From contig OW121740.1 in NCBI GenBank assembly GCA_933228675.1, positions 54,080,174-54,144,173 on the forward strand: a stretch of DNA of 64,000 bases, in the 5' to 3' direction. This DNA comes from Stomorhina lunata. Taxonomy: Eukaryota > Arthropoda > Insecta > Diptera > Rhiniidae. The notes beneath the pieces were generated by a model. It had not been told where the DNA came from and did no database searches. It saw only the letters and a list, made by a program, of their open reading frames with translations. Below are positions 47,808-60,240 of this stretch, in pieces. Numbering within the stretch: the first letter of the stretch is position 1; every line of letters starts with the position of its first letter. The translations under genes and the position numbers were made by a program.

Positions 47808-49059
47808 TCGGGTGTTTTTTATTGAGGTATAGAACTTTAAGTTGGCATCACTTTTTTAACTGACGGCCATTTTGTCAGCTGTCAAGTGATTAATATTTAG
47901 TTTGGTTTGCCATTTCATCATGAACAGGTTGACAAAAGAACAACGCTTGTAAATCGTGCAAATTTGTTTCGAAAATAATGGTTCAGTTCGCGAAGTTTAC
48001 CGCAAGCTCCGTCCATTTTATGGTCGACATAATCGTCCATCAGAGCAATTAATTCGGTTAACCATGGATCGTTTTCGCACTACGTTTACTCTATGTGATA
48101 ATACGCATCCGCAGCGACGTCGAACAGTGCGCACCGAAGAAACAATTGCCGCTGTAGAACAAAGTGTTGAAGATGACCCGAATGAATCGATTCGCCACCG
48201 TGCACAGCAATTGGAGCTTTGTCCATCAGCTTTATGGAAGATTTTGCGCAAAGATCTTGGCTTGCGACCTTACAAGATCCAGCTTGTGCAAGAATTAAAG
48301 CCGCGAGAGATGCTGATTTTCATCGCAAAATTTTGTTCAGTGATGGGGCTCATTTTTGGTTGAATGGCTACGTCAACAAGCAAAATTGCCGCATTTGGAA
48401 TGAAGAGAATCCACATGAGACCCTTGAGACGCCATTACATCCACAAAAACTGACTGTTTGGTGTGCTCTATGGGCTGGTGGAGTCATTGGGCCATACTTC
48501 TTCCGAAATAATGCTGGAGAGTCAGTTACCATAAATGGAGACCGGTATAGAGCCATGATAACCGACTATTTTGTTCCCCAATTGAATGGCATGAATGTGG
48601 ATGAGTTGTGGTTCCAACAACACGACGCTACATGCCACACAGCGCACGTTACAATTGATTTATTGAAGGAAACATTCGATAAGCGCATAATTTCGCGGAA
48701 TGGACCTGTCAATTGACCACCAAGATCGTGCGATTTGACACCACTGGATTATTTTCTTTAGGGATATGTAAAGTCGCTCGTCTACGCCAACAAACCAGAA
48801 ACGTTAGGGGACTTGGAAGCCAACATTCGTGGCGTTATTGCCAACATACGGCCCCATATGCTCGAAAAAGTAGTTGAAAATTGGACCTGTAGAATTGGCT
48901 TTATTCGAGCCAGCCGCGGCGGTCACATGCCCGAAATCATATTTAAACATTAATGGCATAAAATTATCCTTCCAATAAAGCCAAATTGATGGACATTAAA
49001 ACGATTTTCTTGTGTTTTATTTCAATTCGAAGTTCTATACCTCTAAAAAAAACACCCAT
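47808..49059 (+). mobile_element. Mariner-like transposon, copy 2 (1252 bp)
   Basis: Ends TCGGGTGTTTTTTATTGAGG and, inverted, ATGGGTGTTTTTTTTAGAGG, flanked by TA (47806-47807, 49060-49061). It is the same element as 4292-5544 with few differences. It lies in AT-rich DNA outside the HINEs. Confidence 0.94.
47920..48953 (+). pseudogene. Mariner-like transposase pseudogene (copy 2)
   Basis: The coding span has exactly the same length (1034 bases) as in copy 1. It shares the same frame break after QELKP (about 48303) and the same TAG where Trp is expected after TPLDYFL (about 48760). It also has private lesions: a stop after MNRLTKEQRL, a second stop after NGPVN where Trp is expected, and SDGAHF in place of SDEAHF next to the first catalytic Asp. 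The private lesions arose after the two copies separated; the shared ones were already in their common source. Confidence 0.9.
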
Positions 49060-49061
49060 TA

Positions 49062-49563
49062 TATTCTCATCGCATTATCATGAAGTTTTAAAATGTTCAA
49101 ATTTCTACTAATTTGGTGTGGATTTCTTTAATGTTCATTTTATTGCGAGTATAACATCATATTAAGTTGTTTTAAATTAAGGGTAGTGAAACAAATATTT
49201 TTTAGGAGCCATAGTAATATGGAACCTGTAACAAATACAGATAGCGATAACACCTGCCAGTTTTTCTAAATATTCTAAACTTTATCCAACTTTATCCAAT
49301 AGAATTTTAAATAATATAATATTTGACACACTTCAAAATCTCTTACACCACATCTTTTAATTCAGTAAATCCCAAGTTTTTAAATGCTTTTAATTCCTCA
49401 TCTTCAACCAATTTTGGTTGAGCATTCCTCGTCTTGTATTCTGTGTCAACACTTTTGTATCACACAAACCCTTTCTTTTAATAATGGGATCTCGAATTAC
49501 TGTTATATAAAGTAAAAGTAGCATCGGTTTATATTAATTTACGAACCTCACAGGATGAACTAA
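49062..49563. other. AT-rich stretch without a recognisable gene
   Basis: No reading frame, repeat end or RNA signal recognised. Confidence 0.4.
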
Positions 49564-50670
49564 AACAAGTAAGAAAGTGCTATAGTCGGTCAAGCCCGAC
49601 CACACGATACCCTTCACCACTAATTTCAAATTTGTTCTTTTTCCTGTGTAAAGACAAATATTTGCTAAATTTTGCTATCATACAAACATTTTTTTAGAAA
49701 CTTATATATTTAAGCTATTTCCGTAATTTTGACTTATATGAGAGCTAGGGTCAAATGTGGACCGATCGAAATTTGGCAAATTGATTACACTGCTCTGCAG
49801 CAAAATCCTCCTTTTAATAAAACTATGTGGACTACATGGATTTTGATGCGCTAAACTCACATCCGTTGTCGGTTTTTTTCCATCAGATCTGGATTTTTTT
49901 ATGGGCGTGGCAAATGTTTCCCCTTAAATTAGTCAGATACGGAGACCTATTTCGTCCTAACTCGAGAATGACTCATCCGATTTTCAATCGATCTTCAGTA
50001 CCTAATGAAATCTTATGGTCATATGTAAGGTTGGTTGCATTGCAATATTGGGTACCTGCGGTAAATTGGTTTTAAAATTCACATTTTTAAACCGATTTTT
50101 ATGGTTTATAGCTTATTTTATTCTTAGAAAAATGTTTATTCTTAGAAAAATGTTTAAAATGTTAAAATTTTACTTTATCTTTTTTTAATTACATTTTTAA
50201 CCTGAAAAAAATTACGAATTTCGCACGAAAAAAAAAATTTCTCCATTAATTTCTAAATAACTCCAAAACGATAAGAGATACAGAAAAATTATGTTAGACT
50301 AAAATAAATGCAATTTTGTTATGCATCTTCAAGTGTTAATTTTGAAAATCGGATGAGTCGTTCTCGAGTTAGGACGAAATAGGTCTCCCTACCTGACTAA
50401 TTTAAGGGGAAAAATTTGCCACGCCCATAAAAAAAATCCAGGTCTCATGAAGAAAAACCGAAAACGAATTTGAGTTAAGCGCATCAAGATCCATATAGTC
50501 CGCATAGTTTTATTAAAAGGAAAAAAAATGAATTTTTGCAGAGCAGTGTTACAGTTGTAATAAAAATTATGTATGCAAAAAATAAACTTAAAATTCCCAT
50601 TTTCTTCAGAATTACGAGCGTTTTAGTGATATTTGTCTCATTTAGTGCGTTTTGACAGAAGAGTTTGTAT
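49564..50670 (+). mobile_element. HINE family C, 5' half with foldback insert
   Basis: Head AACAAGTAAGAAAGTGCTAT with the GTCGGTCAAGCCCGAC hairpin and ATACCCTTCACCACTAA. The sequence resumes after the foldback with CAGTTGTAATAAAAATTATG and GAGCGTTTTAGTGATATTTG. It stops at GTTTGTATGGG, where a LINE fragment begins. Confidence 0.78.
49788..50548. mobile_element. Foldback element with TTA target duplication (761 bp)
   Basis: Ends CACTGCTCTGCA and TGCAGAGCAGTG, flanked by TTA (49785-49787, 50549-50551). The empty site GATTACAGTTG is seen in other family C copies. The arms (about 49788-50010 and 50330-50548) are long diverged inverted repeats. Both contain CCTATTTCGTCCTAACTCGA or complement and GGGCGTGGCAAA. 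Open frames inside are by-products. A 3-bp TWA duplication suggests PIF/Harbinger. Confidence 0.85.
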
Positions 50671-51387
50671 GGGAAAAATTTTCCTAAGTCTGTCCAAGTT
50701 TGAAGATGTCCTTTATCTTCAAGTTGACTTAAATAGTCTTTACGAATGGTGCACAGAGAATCTAATGGAATTAAACTTGAAGAAATGCAAATCCATGTCC
50801 TTCTCTAGATCAAAGTGTCCTGTTCGACAGAAATCTAAATTTCAATTCCCATGTTTTAATGACCGTAAATAAAGCGAATGGTGATCCATATGTAACAAAA
50901 TGCTTATATACATCTTTAGTGAGGCCTATACTTGAATACGCATCAGTAATTTGGGATCCGCAATAAATTGTTTACATTGATAAATTAGAATACGTCCAAA
51001 AACAGTTTCTCATTTTCTGCCTTAGTAGTTTAAATTGGAATCTAAATGTTAATCTCCCTTCATACAGCAGTCGTTTAGCTTTCATCAACTTACCAACACT
51101 TGTAAGCCGAAGAATTATTTCTAATATTTCATTTTTCCTAAACTTATTTCAAGGGAAAGTTGACTCCGTCTATTTACAATCATTACATGGTTCCGATTAA
51201 TGTTCCTAACAGATGTCTTAGATTTTATGAACCTGTTCATTTAAAATTTCAAAGATCAAACTACGGGGATTATGATCCTTTCCGAAGAATATGTTTTGAA
51301 AAGAAATTATTTTATAATTTTATCGACTTCTCAAACAGGATAGAAGAATCTAAACAAAATCTTTTTCTACTTCTGAATTCAAATAAT
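50671..51387 (+). pseudogene. Jockey/CR1-like LINE reverse transcriptase C-terminal fragment
   Basis: Across several frames the plus strand reads LYEWCTENLMELNLKKCK, then GDPYVTKCLYTSLVRPILEY, ASVIWDP, and LPSYSSRLAFINLPTLVSRR. These are hallmarks of the region after the catalytic motifs in Jockey- and CR1-type LINEs (the LNxxKC and YxSLVRxxLEY motifs). Several stops and frameshifts break it. The catalytic motifs are missing, as expected of a 5'-truncated copy. It differs from the (AAGT)n-tailed LINE family. It lies exactly between a plus-strand and a minus-strand family C copy. No clear poly-A tail or target duplication was found. Confidence 0.8.
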
Positions 51388-51798
51388 TATACCCTTCACC
51401 ACCGTAGGTGGAAAGGGTATTATAAGTTTGTGCTGATTTATGTAACGCATGGAAATATTTGTCTTAGATCCACCTTTTAATATACCAATAGGCTTAGAAT
51501 CACTTTCTGAGTCGGTTTATTGAGATTCGTCAAAATCGGTAGTTTATTTAGGGTACCTCCCATAGGTCCCACTTCCCGAAATTGATAAATTGGCCACAAA
51601 TATCAATATTTTTTCATTAAATTTAAAACAAATAATGCTTATGTAAACTAAAATCACTGTACCAAATTTCGTTGAAATCGGTCTACATTTGACCATAGCT
51701 CCCATACAAACTCTTCTGTTAAAACCCACTAAATGAGACAAAAATCACAAAAACGCTCGAAGTAAATGAGAATTTTAAGTTTATTTTTGCATAAATAA

Positions 51799-53940
51799 CA
51801 CAGCACAACAAAATAAAAAAAATTTCATGTGCTCTTAAAACCACTATAGAATTTTGATGTATCATGACTACCTTTGTACAAAAATGGTAAAATTTTTAAA
51901 TTCTATGGCAAGATTTTTTTTTTAAATTTTTTTTTAAATTGCAATTTTTTTTAAACGTTTCTTCAAATAATTAATGATAACTCAAAAACTACTAGTCCGA
52001 TATTATAAAAATAAAATCAGAAAAATTAAGATTTACATAGCCTTTGATTCGTCTATATATCGCGTTTCAATCTTATCAATAGTATCAGAGTTATAATAAA
52101 AAAATTAAGAAAAAATATATTTTTTACGTAAAAATGGCAAAAATTTTCGTTTAAAAAAAAAATCATAAAAAATCGAAAACGGCAAAATTATTTTATCGCA
52201 TAGCGACATATAATAGCAAACAAAATGAGATATCGACCATAAAAATCGATTAATTTTTTTTCGAATTTATTCACAATTTAGTGAATTCGCTCATTTTCAC
52301 AAAAATTTTAGTTTTTTGCTTGATATACGCATTATAGCGGGTTTTCAAATGTATGAAAAAAATAAATTTTCCAATTTTAAGGGGTGCATGTCGGATTATT
52401 GTGAGATTTGGTGAGAAACTTCCACCCACAAAATTTTAGTCGAGTTGGACAACGTTAACACGTAGCGCATAGGCCCCAAATCTGAAAAATAGCGTTTAAA
52501 TCGAAAAAAATTGACAAATTTTCAGTTTTTGCAAAATTAAAGCTATTTATTCCCCCTTTTGTAAAAAGTGGATTCTGGTTCTTATAGGGAAACACTGGAT
52601 CCAGGTATGCCGAATGTTATAAATATACCTCTGGTGGCCCGAGATCGCATCATATTACCCCCTCTTCACATTAAACTTGGTCTGATGAAACAATTTGTTA
52701 AAGCACTTAACAAAGATGGTGAATGTTTCCAGTATATTTCAAGGAAGTTTCCAAGTTTGAGTATGGAAAAGCTGAGAGCAGGAATATTTGACGGCCCACA
52801 AATTCGCAAATTGGTCAAAGATACCGATTTTCTCAGTTCAATGTCAGAAATTGAGAAAAATGCATGGGATTCGTTTGTATGGGTTATTCAACATATCTTA
52901 GGAAATAACAAGGATGATGATTATGTTGCGCACGTTGAAGAGATGTTAACTCACTTCCAGAATCTTGGATGCAACATGAGCATCAAGTTACATTACCTTC
53001 ACAGTCACTTAGATCGTTTTCCTGAAAATCTAGGAGACTTAAGTGAGGAACAGGGCGAACGATTTCACTAAGATATTCGGACAATAGAGGAAAGATGCCA
53101 GGGTCGCTGGGATGCACACATGATGGCAGATTTTTGCCAGAGTATTCAGAGCAACACTTCGTTATTCAATAATAGAAAATGTCATAAAAGAAAATTCCAA
53201 AGTTTGTAGTTTATAATATTTATTTATTTCCTTATTTTATATGTCGTAATAAATTTAAAAAATAAAATATAAAATAAAATACATGAATAAAACAATGAAA
53301 AACATTTTCGATCTATTCCATCGATTTGACTTAGTCACATTTTTTGGTCAATTGCCTTCGGCAAGTCCTCAAGGACATGTAATGGCCAGTGCAAATTATA
53401 GTAACTCGAAAACTGTTTAACCGACTTTAAAGATATGTAGCTTATTGGAAATCTCATGTTTGCCCTAAGAACCAGGATCCACTTTTTTGCAAAAGGGGGA
53501 ATAAATAGCGTTAATTTTGCAAAAACTTAAAAATTATAAAATTTTTCCGATATAAACTTGATTTGTCAGCTTTAGGACCTGGGCGACACGTATTAGCGTT
53601 GTCCAATTTGGCTAAAATTTTGTGGGTGAAAGTTCTTCACCAAATCTCACAATAATCCGACCGGCACTCCTTTAAATTCTAAAATCGCGATATATAGACG
53701 AATCAAAGGCTATGTAAATCTCAATTTTTCTGATTTTATTTTAATAATATCGGACTAGTAGTTTTTGAGTTATCATTAATTATTTGAAGAAACGTCTAAA
53801 AAAAATTGCAATTAAAAAAAAATTAAAAAAAAAAATCTTGCCTTAGAATTTAAAAATGTTACCATTTTTGTACTAAGGTAGCCATGATACATCAAATGTA
53901 TATAGTGGTTACTCGAGCACATTTTGGCTGTTGCCCTGTG
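51799..53940 (+). mobile_element. Foldback element E, copy 2, carrying part of a conserved transposon protein (2142 bp)
   Basis: Ends CACAGCACAACAAAATAAAA and, inverted, CACAGGGCAACAGCCAAAAT, with a TAA duplication (51796-51798, 53941-53943) into HINE C. The long inverted arms are homologous to those of E1 (9311-13096). Unlike E1 it keeps coding sequence between the arms (about 52594-53209). An inner inverted segment (GTGGATCCTGGTTCTTAGGG, inverted at 53455-53480) mirrors the left arm. It looks like a partly deleted copy of a DNA transposon whose E1 relative lost all coding DNA. Confidence 0.75.
52568..53209 (+). pseudogene. C-terminal part of a conserved, uncharacterised transposon-linked protein
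   Basis: I recognise this protein from many arthropod genomes, where it is usually labelled uncharacterised. The frame reads LDPGMPNVINIPLVARDRII, PPLHIKLGLMKQFVKALNKD, GIFDGPQIRKLVKDTDFLSS, then KLHYLHSHLDRFPENLGDLS and EEQGERFH. A TAA stop replaces the expected Gln, after which DIRTIEERCQGRWDAHMMAD runs to a natural stop at 53207-53209. The only lesion in this part is that stop. The N-terminal half is missing. His, Asp and Glu in HSHLDRFP and SEEQGERF are candidate active-site residues. Its place between transposon arms suggests a transposase-related role, but that is inference. Confidence 0.75.
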
Positions 53941-54192
53941 TAATTTTTGTAACAACTGTCATCAATTTGCCAAATTTCGAGAAAATTGGTTCACATTTGA
54001 CCCTAGCTCTCATATAAGTCCCAATGACGGAAACAGCATAAATATACATATATGTTTTGAAAAAATGTTTGTATGATGGCAAAATTTCAGCAAATATTTA
54101 TCTTTATACAGGAAAAAGGAACACCTTTGACCTTAGTGGTGAAGGGTATCGTATGGTCGGGCTTGACCGACTATAGCACTTTCTTACTTGTT

Positions 54193-54561
54193 CTTATTCT
54201 GTTCGTTTCTATCTTATTCTATGGCGATGCTATCAACACCGAGTATAATATCTGTGGCAATATATGATAATGGCTTAAGTTGAAATAAGTACTTTTTCAT
54301 TTTATTGCATATTCTTATTGCTTATATCAAGATGTGTCACTCAGCTAAATTTCAAGTATAAAATGTTATTTTTAATAAAACTATACGCATTTACATTTTA
54401 GCTTTTTTATACAAAACCCTTTTATCTTTTAAACAAAACACTCTCAAAATACGAAATTTCGACTTAAGCCATTATTATTAATTGCCACAGATATGAGACT
54501 TACATCGCTAAAAATTATAGTCGTCTAATTTTATTAATATTCGTACTTTAAAAAATACTAA
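54193..54561. other. AT-rich stretch without a recognisable gene
   Basis: Nothing recognised apart from short AT-rich frames. Confidence 0.4.
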
Positions 54562-55384
54562 ACAAGTAAGAAAGTGCTTTAGTCGGTCAAGCCTGACCAT
54601 ACGATACCCTTTACCACTGAGTTTTAGGGTGTTATTTTTCCTGTATAAAGACAAATATTTGCTAAATTTTGCCATCATACAAACATTTTCTCAAAAGATA
54701 TATGTAAAAGCTTTTTCCTTCAGTTGGACTTATATGAGAGCTAGGATCGAATATGGATCGATTATCTCGAAGCTTGGTAAATTACAAAAATTATGTACAC
54801 AAAAAATAAACTTAAAATTGTCATTGTCTTTAGATCTACGAGGGTTTTAGTGATTTTTATCTCATTTAATGCGTTTTGATAGAAGAGTTTGTATGGAAGC
54901 TATGGTCAAGTGTGGACCGATTTCAACGAAATTTGATACAGTGATTTTGGTTTACATAAGCAGTATTTTTTTTAATTTCATGAAAAAAATATTGATATTT
55001 GTGGCCAAAATATCAATTCCGGGAAGTGGGACCTATGGGAGGTACTATAAATAATGGACCGATTTCGACGAATTTCAATAGCCATAGTCTTACTATCAAA
55101 AAAAAAAAATGATATTTTCTAAATTTCATTAAATTATCTTTAGAATTGCGACCTATACTTTAACTATATGGTTTACATGGATGTCCAGTCAGCCAGATGG
55201 ACCGACGGACTGTCATTTCTAAATCGACTCAGAAAGTGATTCTAAGCCTATTGGTATAATAAAAGGTCTAAGACAAATATTTCTATGCGTTACATACATC
55301 AGCACAAGCTTATAATACCCTTTCCACCTATTCATAGCTGGAAAGGGTATACCTTTCTTTTACCTATGGTGAAGGGTATAAAAA
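54562..55384 (+). mobile_element. HINE family C, full-length copy
   Basis: The cleanest family C copy in the window: head ACAAGTAAGAAAGTGCTTTA with hairpin GTCGGTCAAGCCTGAC and ATACCCTTTACCACTGAG, tail TACCTATGGTGAAGGGTATAA. About 820 bp. It provides the empty-site reference for insertions in the other C copies. Confidence 0.85.
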
Positions 55385-55440
55385 TGTTTTGCTAGAGTAA
55401 CTCGTGGAAAACTACTTAATAAATTTTTATTTGAAAAAAA

Positions 55441-57826
55441 ACAAGTAAGAGTGGTATATTCGGCTTTGCCGAATCTTGGATACCCTTCACCAATGGTGTT
55501 CCAAAAGTACTTAATGTAATTCGTAGCAATATTTGGTTATACTAGTATTATATGCAAAGAGTCTTTAAAATTAAGAGTCGGAAAACGAAAACCTTTTCGG
55601 TGGCGTCATCATCTAGAATAGTTATGCACCCAAAGGTAAGGTTGGGCAGGTGGCTGATGTCTAGGGAAGCTTCACTTGGGTTCTAAAGTGGTCCCTTTGT
55701 GAAAGATAATGATTACTAGACTACAAGTAGAGAATGCATATTTAAGCCAGCCAGTAGCTTCGAAATAAAATAGACACATATTTTACGAACATTTAATAAA
55801 GTTCGATAGACCAGATAAACCATGCAGAAAAGATGCTTCAAAATGTAGATGCCCTTAGATTTGCAATAGCACATCGATTTGATGAAGTTTAAGTATTCTG
55901 GCATGCAACCCAAAAACACAGTGCCCAGTGAGGGTTGTGCACTTTAATTCGTACGAATTATCCAACTAGTAAAAGTTCTTGATTAGTTATGTAAAACTCT
56001 GAAGTTAGCGGACTGATTTAGGTCAAAGCTTTAACAATGATTGTCAATGTATACAAGCCTTAAAATTATAGGGTATACACTCTTAGTTTTAGATATATAC
56101 GTGAAATATATAGCTTTTGAATGGATGGTTATCAGCTTTGTCGGAAAAGTTTACTTATTAATTTGAAGTTAGTTAATTAATTAAAATGAACACTTCATCA
56201 ATAATATTTGGGATGTATAGTTCTTTCGATCTGTCCGATGGATGTTTGGAAAGTTTTGCTCTAGTTCTTTGTGCAATTTTAATGTGATTTAATTTATCAG
56301 CATTAAATCGATTCCCGGTCGGGTTTATATGGGAGATTTCACTAAATGTGAATAGAGCTCGCCCATTTTCAATATCGAACTTTTCAAGAGATCGGAAATA
56401 CTTTTGTCAAATGTTGTCCCTCTAGAAAGTTTATTTTAGGCGCTATTGTCCTGAATATCAATATTGTACAACGTCTTTATACTAAATGTTATCATCGTAT
56501 CTATTATAATTTGTCATTTATTAGCTACTAAGAGATTGCCTTAGGCGAAGTTATACGGGATCAATTGTCAAACGTGAACGGATTTCTCCCAATTGCAATT
56601 AAAAAATTTAAATTTTTGTTGATATGTGAGATACTTACATACATATGTAGGTTTTGAACGGATATCATGTAATTAGCTGCAATTTTGTACTTCCTAGGAA
56701 GATTACCTATAATTTGATATATAATACATTCTCAAATGTTATCATAATGTTCAAAAGTCAGACACAAAATTAAGATAAATGCAGTGTGTCTGTCTGCTAA
56801 AACCAGATTTGTGGAGCTCCTGAATTGTCGCACTCTGAATTTCAACATTGTCGATCAAAACACCATCGCTTAAACGCTAAATTATATCTACCACAAATTA
56901 CAGAATGCATCAGGATTTAGATAATCCCCTGCGAAGGACGCTATTAAACTTCATCAAAATAAACATCTGAGATATCGACAAAACAGGAGCTCCAAAAACT
57001 TGACTACAACAGAAAAAAGGACAGACAGGTAGACGGACGGACATGTAGACGGACGGACAAACAAACAGACGGACGGACAGACGGACGGAGGTCGCGAAAT
57101 CGATTCTTGTGCCGATTCTGAGTTGATCGGTACAATTTGAATGGTATTCATAATCAGATTTGTGGAGTATATATATCAGATTTTAGAAAATCCTCCCATA
57201 AAGAACGATGTCAAATTTCATCACAATCGGTCCATAAACACCTGAGATATTGCTGAAACAATACTTACAAAATGTAAACAAAATTTCTTAGACACGTACT
57301 TTGTGCAATTTGCTGTACATCAAATGTAGTGTTATGGCGATATCTCAATTGTTTATAGACCGCTTTTGATAAAATTTAATAACGTGCTTGGTGGGGGAAT
57401 TTCCTAAAATCTGATATAAAATTTATGTAGGTCCGTACTAAAGGAGGATAGTTTTTCCTATTTCTGCATTTAATTTTTTCAACAAACATTCTCTAATGTG
57501 TACTTTGGGCAATTTGCGATACATCAAATTCAGTGTTTTAGCGATATATCAGTTGTTTATGGACCGATTTTGATAAAATTTTACAGAGTGCTTTGGGAAA
57601 ATATTTCCTACAATCTGATATATAACATATTATCACATGTACACCAGGAGTATCTTTTTTCTCTTGTTATTTAAAAGTGTGTTTCAATCAAAAATTTTTA
57701 AATTTTCGTCTAATTTTTGGTATTTTTTCGATATTTTCGGTGTTTATAAACCGATTTTAATGAAAATCTGATATATAATTTATGTAAGTCCATCCTCCAG
57801 GGGCTTCAGAAACTTGATTTCAACAG

Positions 57827-57860
<34 letters not shown>

Positions 57861-58008
57861 AGACAGACGGACATCGCTTAATCGATTCTCCCCCCGATTC
57901 TGAGTCGATCGGTATAATTTTTATGGGGTCTACGATCACTAATAAAAAAATTACAAACGGAATCACAAACTTATAATACCCTTTCACCTATTGGTGAAGG
58001 GTATAAAA
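55441..58008 (+). mobile_element. HINE family B, copy 2 (uninterrupted)
   Basis: Head ACAAGTAAGAGTGGTATATT with hairpin TTCGGCTTTGCCGAA and ATACCCTTCACCAATGGTG. Tail ATACCCTTTCACCTATTGGTG AAGGGTATAAAA. Two (GACR)n tracts lie at about 57020-57087 and 57825-57870. Diverged repeats with ATATCAGATTTTAGAAAAT and GATATYGC fill 57150-57780. About 2.57 kb and non-coding. It is the reference for the split copy B1. Confidence 0.8.
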
Positions 58009-59507
58009 ACGTTTTAGTTTACTCCAGCGATTAATCGATTTAATTTTTCCGATTAATCGAGCAAGCATTTGTCGAGTAAACACCCTAGTTTTGCCAAAAA
58101 AAAATGGTTTTTAAGCCAATTTATTCTCTAACCTTAAATTTTCCCAGCCTTTATTACTTAAGAAAACTCTATTATCAATTTTTTACATTAAAACCATTCA
58201 GTTATGCTTCTTTCATGCTACTTAGGATTGATTAACTGATTCAGCGTAAAATTCTTAGACTATTCCCTTAAACCTTCTTCTGCAACAGGTATTCACTGTC
58301 GTTGGACTTGACATCAAATCCATTTAACTGTAAGTAATTCTAAGCATTAAATTCAAATTTTCAAGCTCAGCATATGTTCAGTTCTAAGTGGGTCATGTTC
58401 CATTTAATGATCACAAATCTAAAGCCAAGTACCAAAATGCATGCAGCTGTAATATAAAAAATACTCGTAAATAAAATTCTCTTTATTTCAAAACTTTTAC
58501 AAAATCTTAATATTTCCGTTACAAAGTCCAGCGCAAGCTGTAGGCAATACCCAGTTATACCAAAACCAACAGCAGCGGCAGTGATGACTATTAAAACTTC
58601 TTTAGCAACAACGACTGACTGTCGATAGGCAGAAGAAAAAAAAAGAAAGAAAACTTTCGATTATAGGCCTTTTTAGTATTTTGGTCTGTTATTTTTGTGG
58701 GCTTTTTTTTTCTTTTACTTAATAAAAAAGAAACTTTATTTTAAGATTCTTTCTTTGTAAACGTAATTCTTTATTTGTAGTTAAATATTTTATTTCAATT
58801 TTGTTCGTTTTTGTTCATTTTTGTGTGTTTAAAGTTTTCTGCTTTTATGTATTTGAGTTGTTAGATTTAAACCTTAATTTTTGGTTAGATTTTGATAGTT
58901 CTTTACTTTACTTGACTCGACTTTACGTTACTTTACTTTACGTTATTCTGTTTAGTTTTTTTTTCTTAGCTCTTTACTTTTTTTATGTTGGGTAAATATG
59001 GAATTGGGTCACGTGTTGGAAAAATCTTTCTGATAGTTTTTGTTTTCTTCTTCTCTAGAGTTTTTGATTTTTTGGTCTTTTAAACTTTTTAACATTTTGG
59101 TTCATTTTGGGTCTTTGGATTTGCTGCTGCTGCTGTTAGTTAATGGATTTTTGGGTTTTGAAGTAAAAAGATACTCGTCCGTTTAGAAATGAAAGAAGTT
59201 TTAGAGTGTAAATGTTTAATTTGGCTTAATGTCAGATTGTGTTCCCTTTTTTTGTATTTAGTTCTTTTTTTGGGTATTTTTAAAATAATTTTTGTTCATA
59301 CAGATTTGATTCGTTTTTGGCTCGAAAAGAAATGTAATGAAAAGAAAGCTTCAATGTTCTTAATTTACTTAGAAAATATATATGTATGTTTGTATATATC
59401 TGTAATTATTTAAAATAAATTTCTCTTATCTAGGAGATTTATGAACTATGATTTATAAGTCACTTTTATTTTGGGCATTATTTTTATAATCTTGTTACCA
59501 ATCATTA
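58009..59507. other. T-rich stretch without a supported gene
   Basis: No transposon ends. The plus strand from 58680 to 59430 is T-rich with open frames of 64-74 codons (58801-58995, 59189-59413). These read as F/L-rich peptides, as expected by chance from T-rich DNA. A GACTCGACTTTACGTTACTT-type simple repeat lies near 58915-58945. Confidence 0.45.
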
Positions 59508-60165
59508 TAACCTTCACCACCATAGGTTGAAAGGGTATATTGAGTTTGTGCTGATGTTTGTAACGCATAGAAATATTGGTCTGAAACCCTGAGACCTTTT
59601 AGTATACCAATAGACTCAGAATCACTCCCTGAGTTGTTTTTATAATGTTCGTCCGGCTGACTGGCCGGTTATCCATGTAAATTTGTTTTCATTGTACAGG
59701 TCGTAACTTTTAAGATAATTTATGAAATTTATCTCAAGCTGATATTTTAGTCCAAGGACGATCTCTTTACTTTTTTGGCAAAATCGGATGACTATTTCGG
59801 GTACCTCCCATTGAAATGGCTTCCCGGAATAGAGTTTTTGGTCCTTTACAGCCACAAATTTAGTTTTATTTTAATAATATTTGGCACAAATATTGCTTAT
59901 GATAACCTTAATTACTGTACCTAATTTTGTAGTAATCGGTCCATACCTCCCATATAAGACACATTCTTAAAATTAGTTTAAATACCCACAAAAGCACAAA
60001 AACGCTAATAAATCTAAAGATAAATGCATTTTACTATTAAAATATTGCAGTGCCTAATATTTAGTGAATATAAACCAATAATCGACATTTGATAACAATT
60101 GATCCTAGTTCCAATATCAGGCCCCTAGCCGGAAATGATATAAATCTACTTAAATCTTGATATTT
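59508..60165 (-). mobile_element. HINE family C, minus-strand copy
   Basis: The reverse complement has TATACCCTTTCAACCTATGG at the 3' end (plus 59510-59540), ACATCAGCACAAACTCAATA, and CATTTGACCATAG-like modules inside. The head is missing or diverged where it meets the next copy at 60166. Confidence 0.7.
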
Positions 60166-60240
60166 AAAAATACAAGTAAGAAAGAGCTATAGTCGGTCAA
60201 GTCCGACCATACGATACCCTTTACTTTTAAGGTAAAATAT
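60166..60240 (+). mobile_element. HINE family C head fragment
   Basis: ACAAGTAAGAAAGAGCTATA, the hairpin GTCGGTCAAGTCCGAC and ATACCCTTTACTTTTAAGG are present. The rest is replaced by unrelated sequence and HINE D4. Confidence 0.7.

Larger units (their letters stand above)
51388..54192 (-). mobile_element. HINE family C, minus-strand copy split by element E2
   Basis: The 3' end (ATACCCTTCACCACCGTAGG then GGAAAGGGTAT) is at 51388-51420 and the head hairpin (GTCGGGCTTGACCGAC in plus orientation) is at about 54156-54172. E2 (51799-53940) has inserted at the internal TAA. The two halves together make a nearly full-length copy. Confidence 0.82.

Noticed and set aside
58801..59413. F/L-rich frames that look like membrane peptides
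   Set aside because: T-rich DNA translates to Phe and Leu by default. No start context, conserved residues or neighbouring exons.
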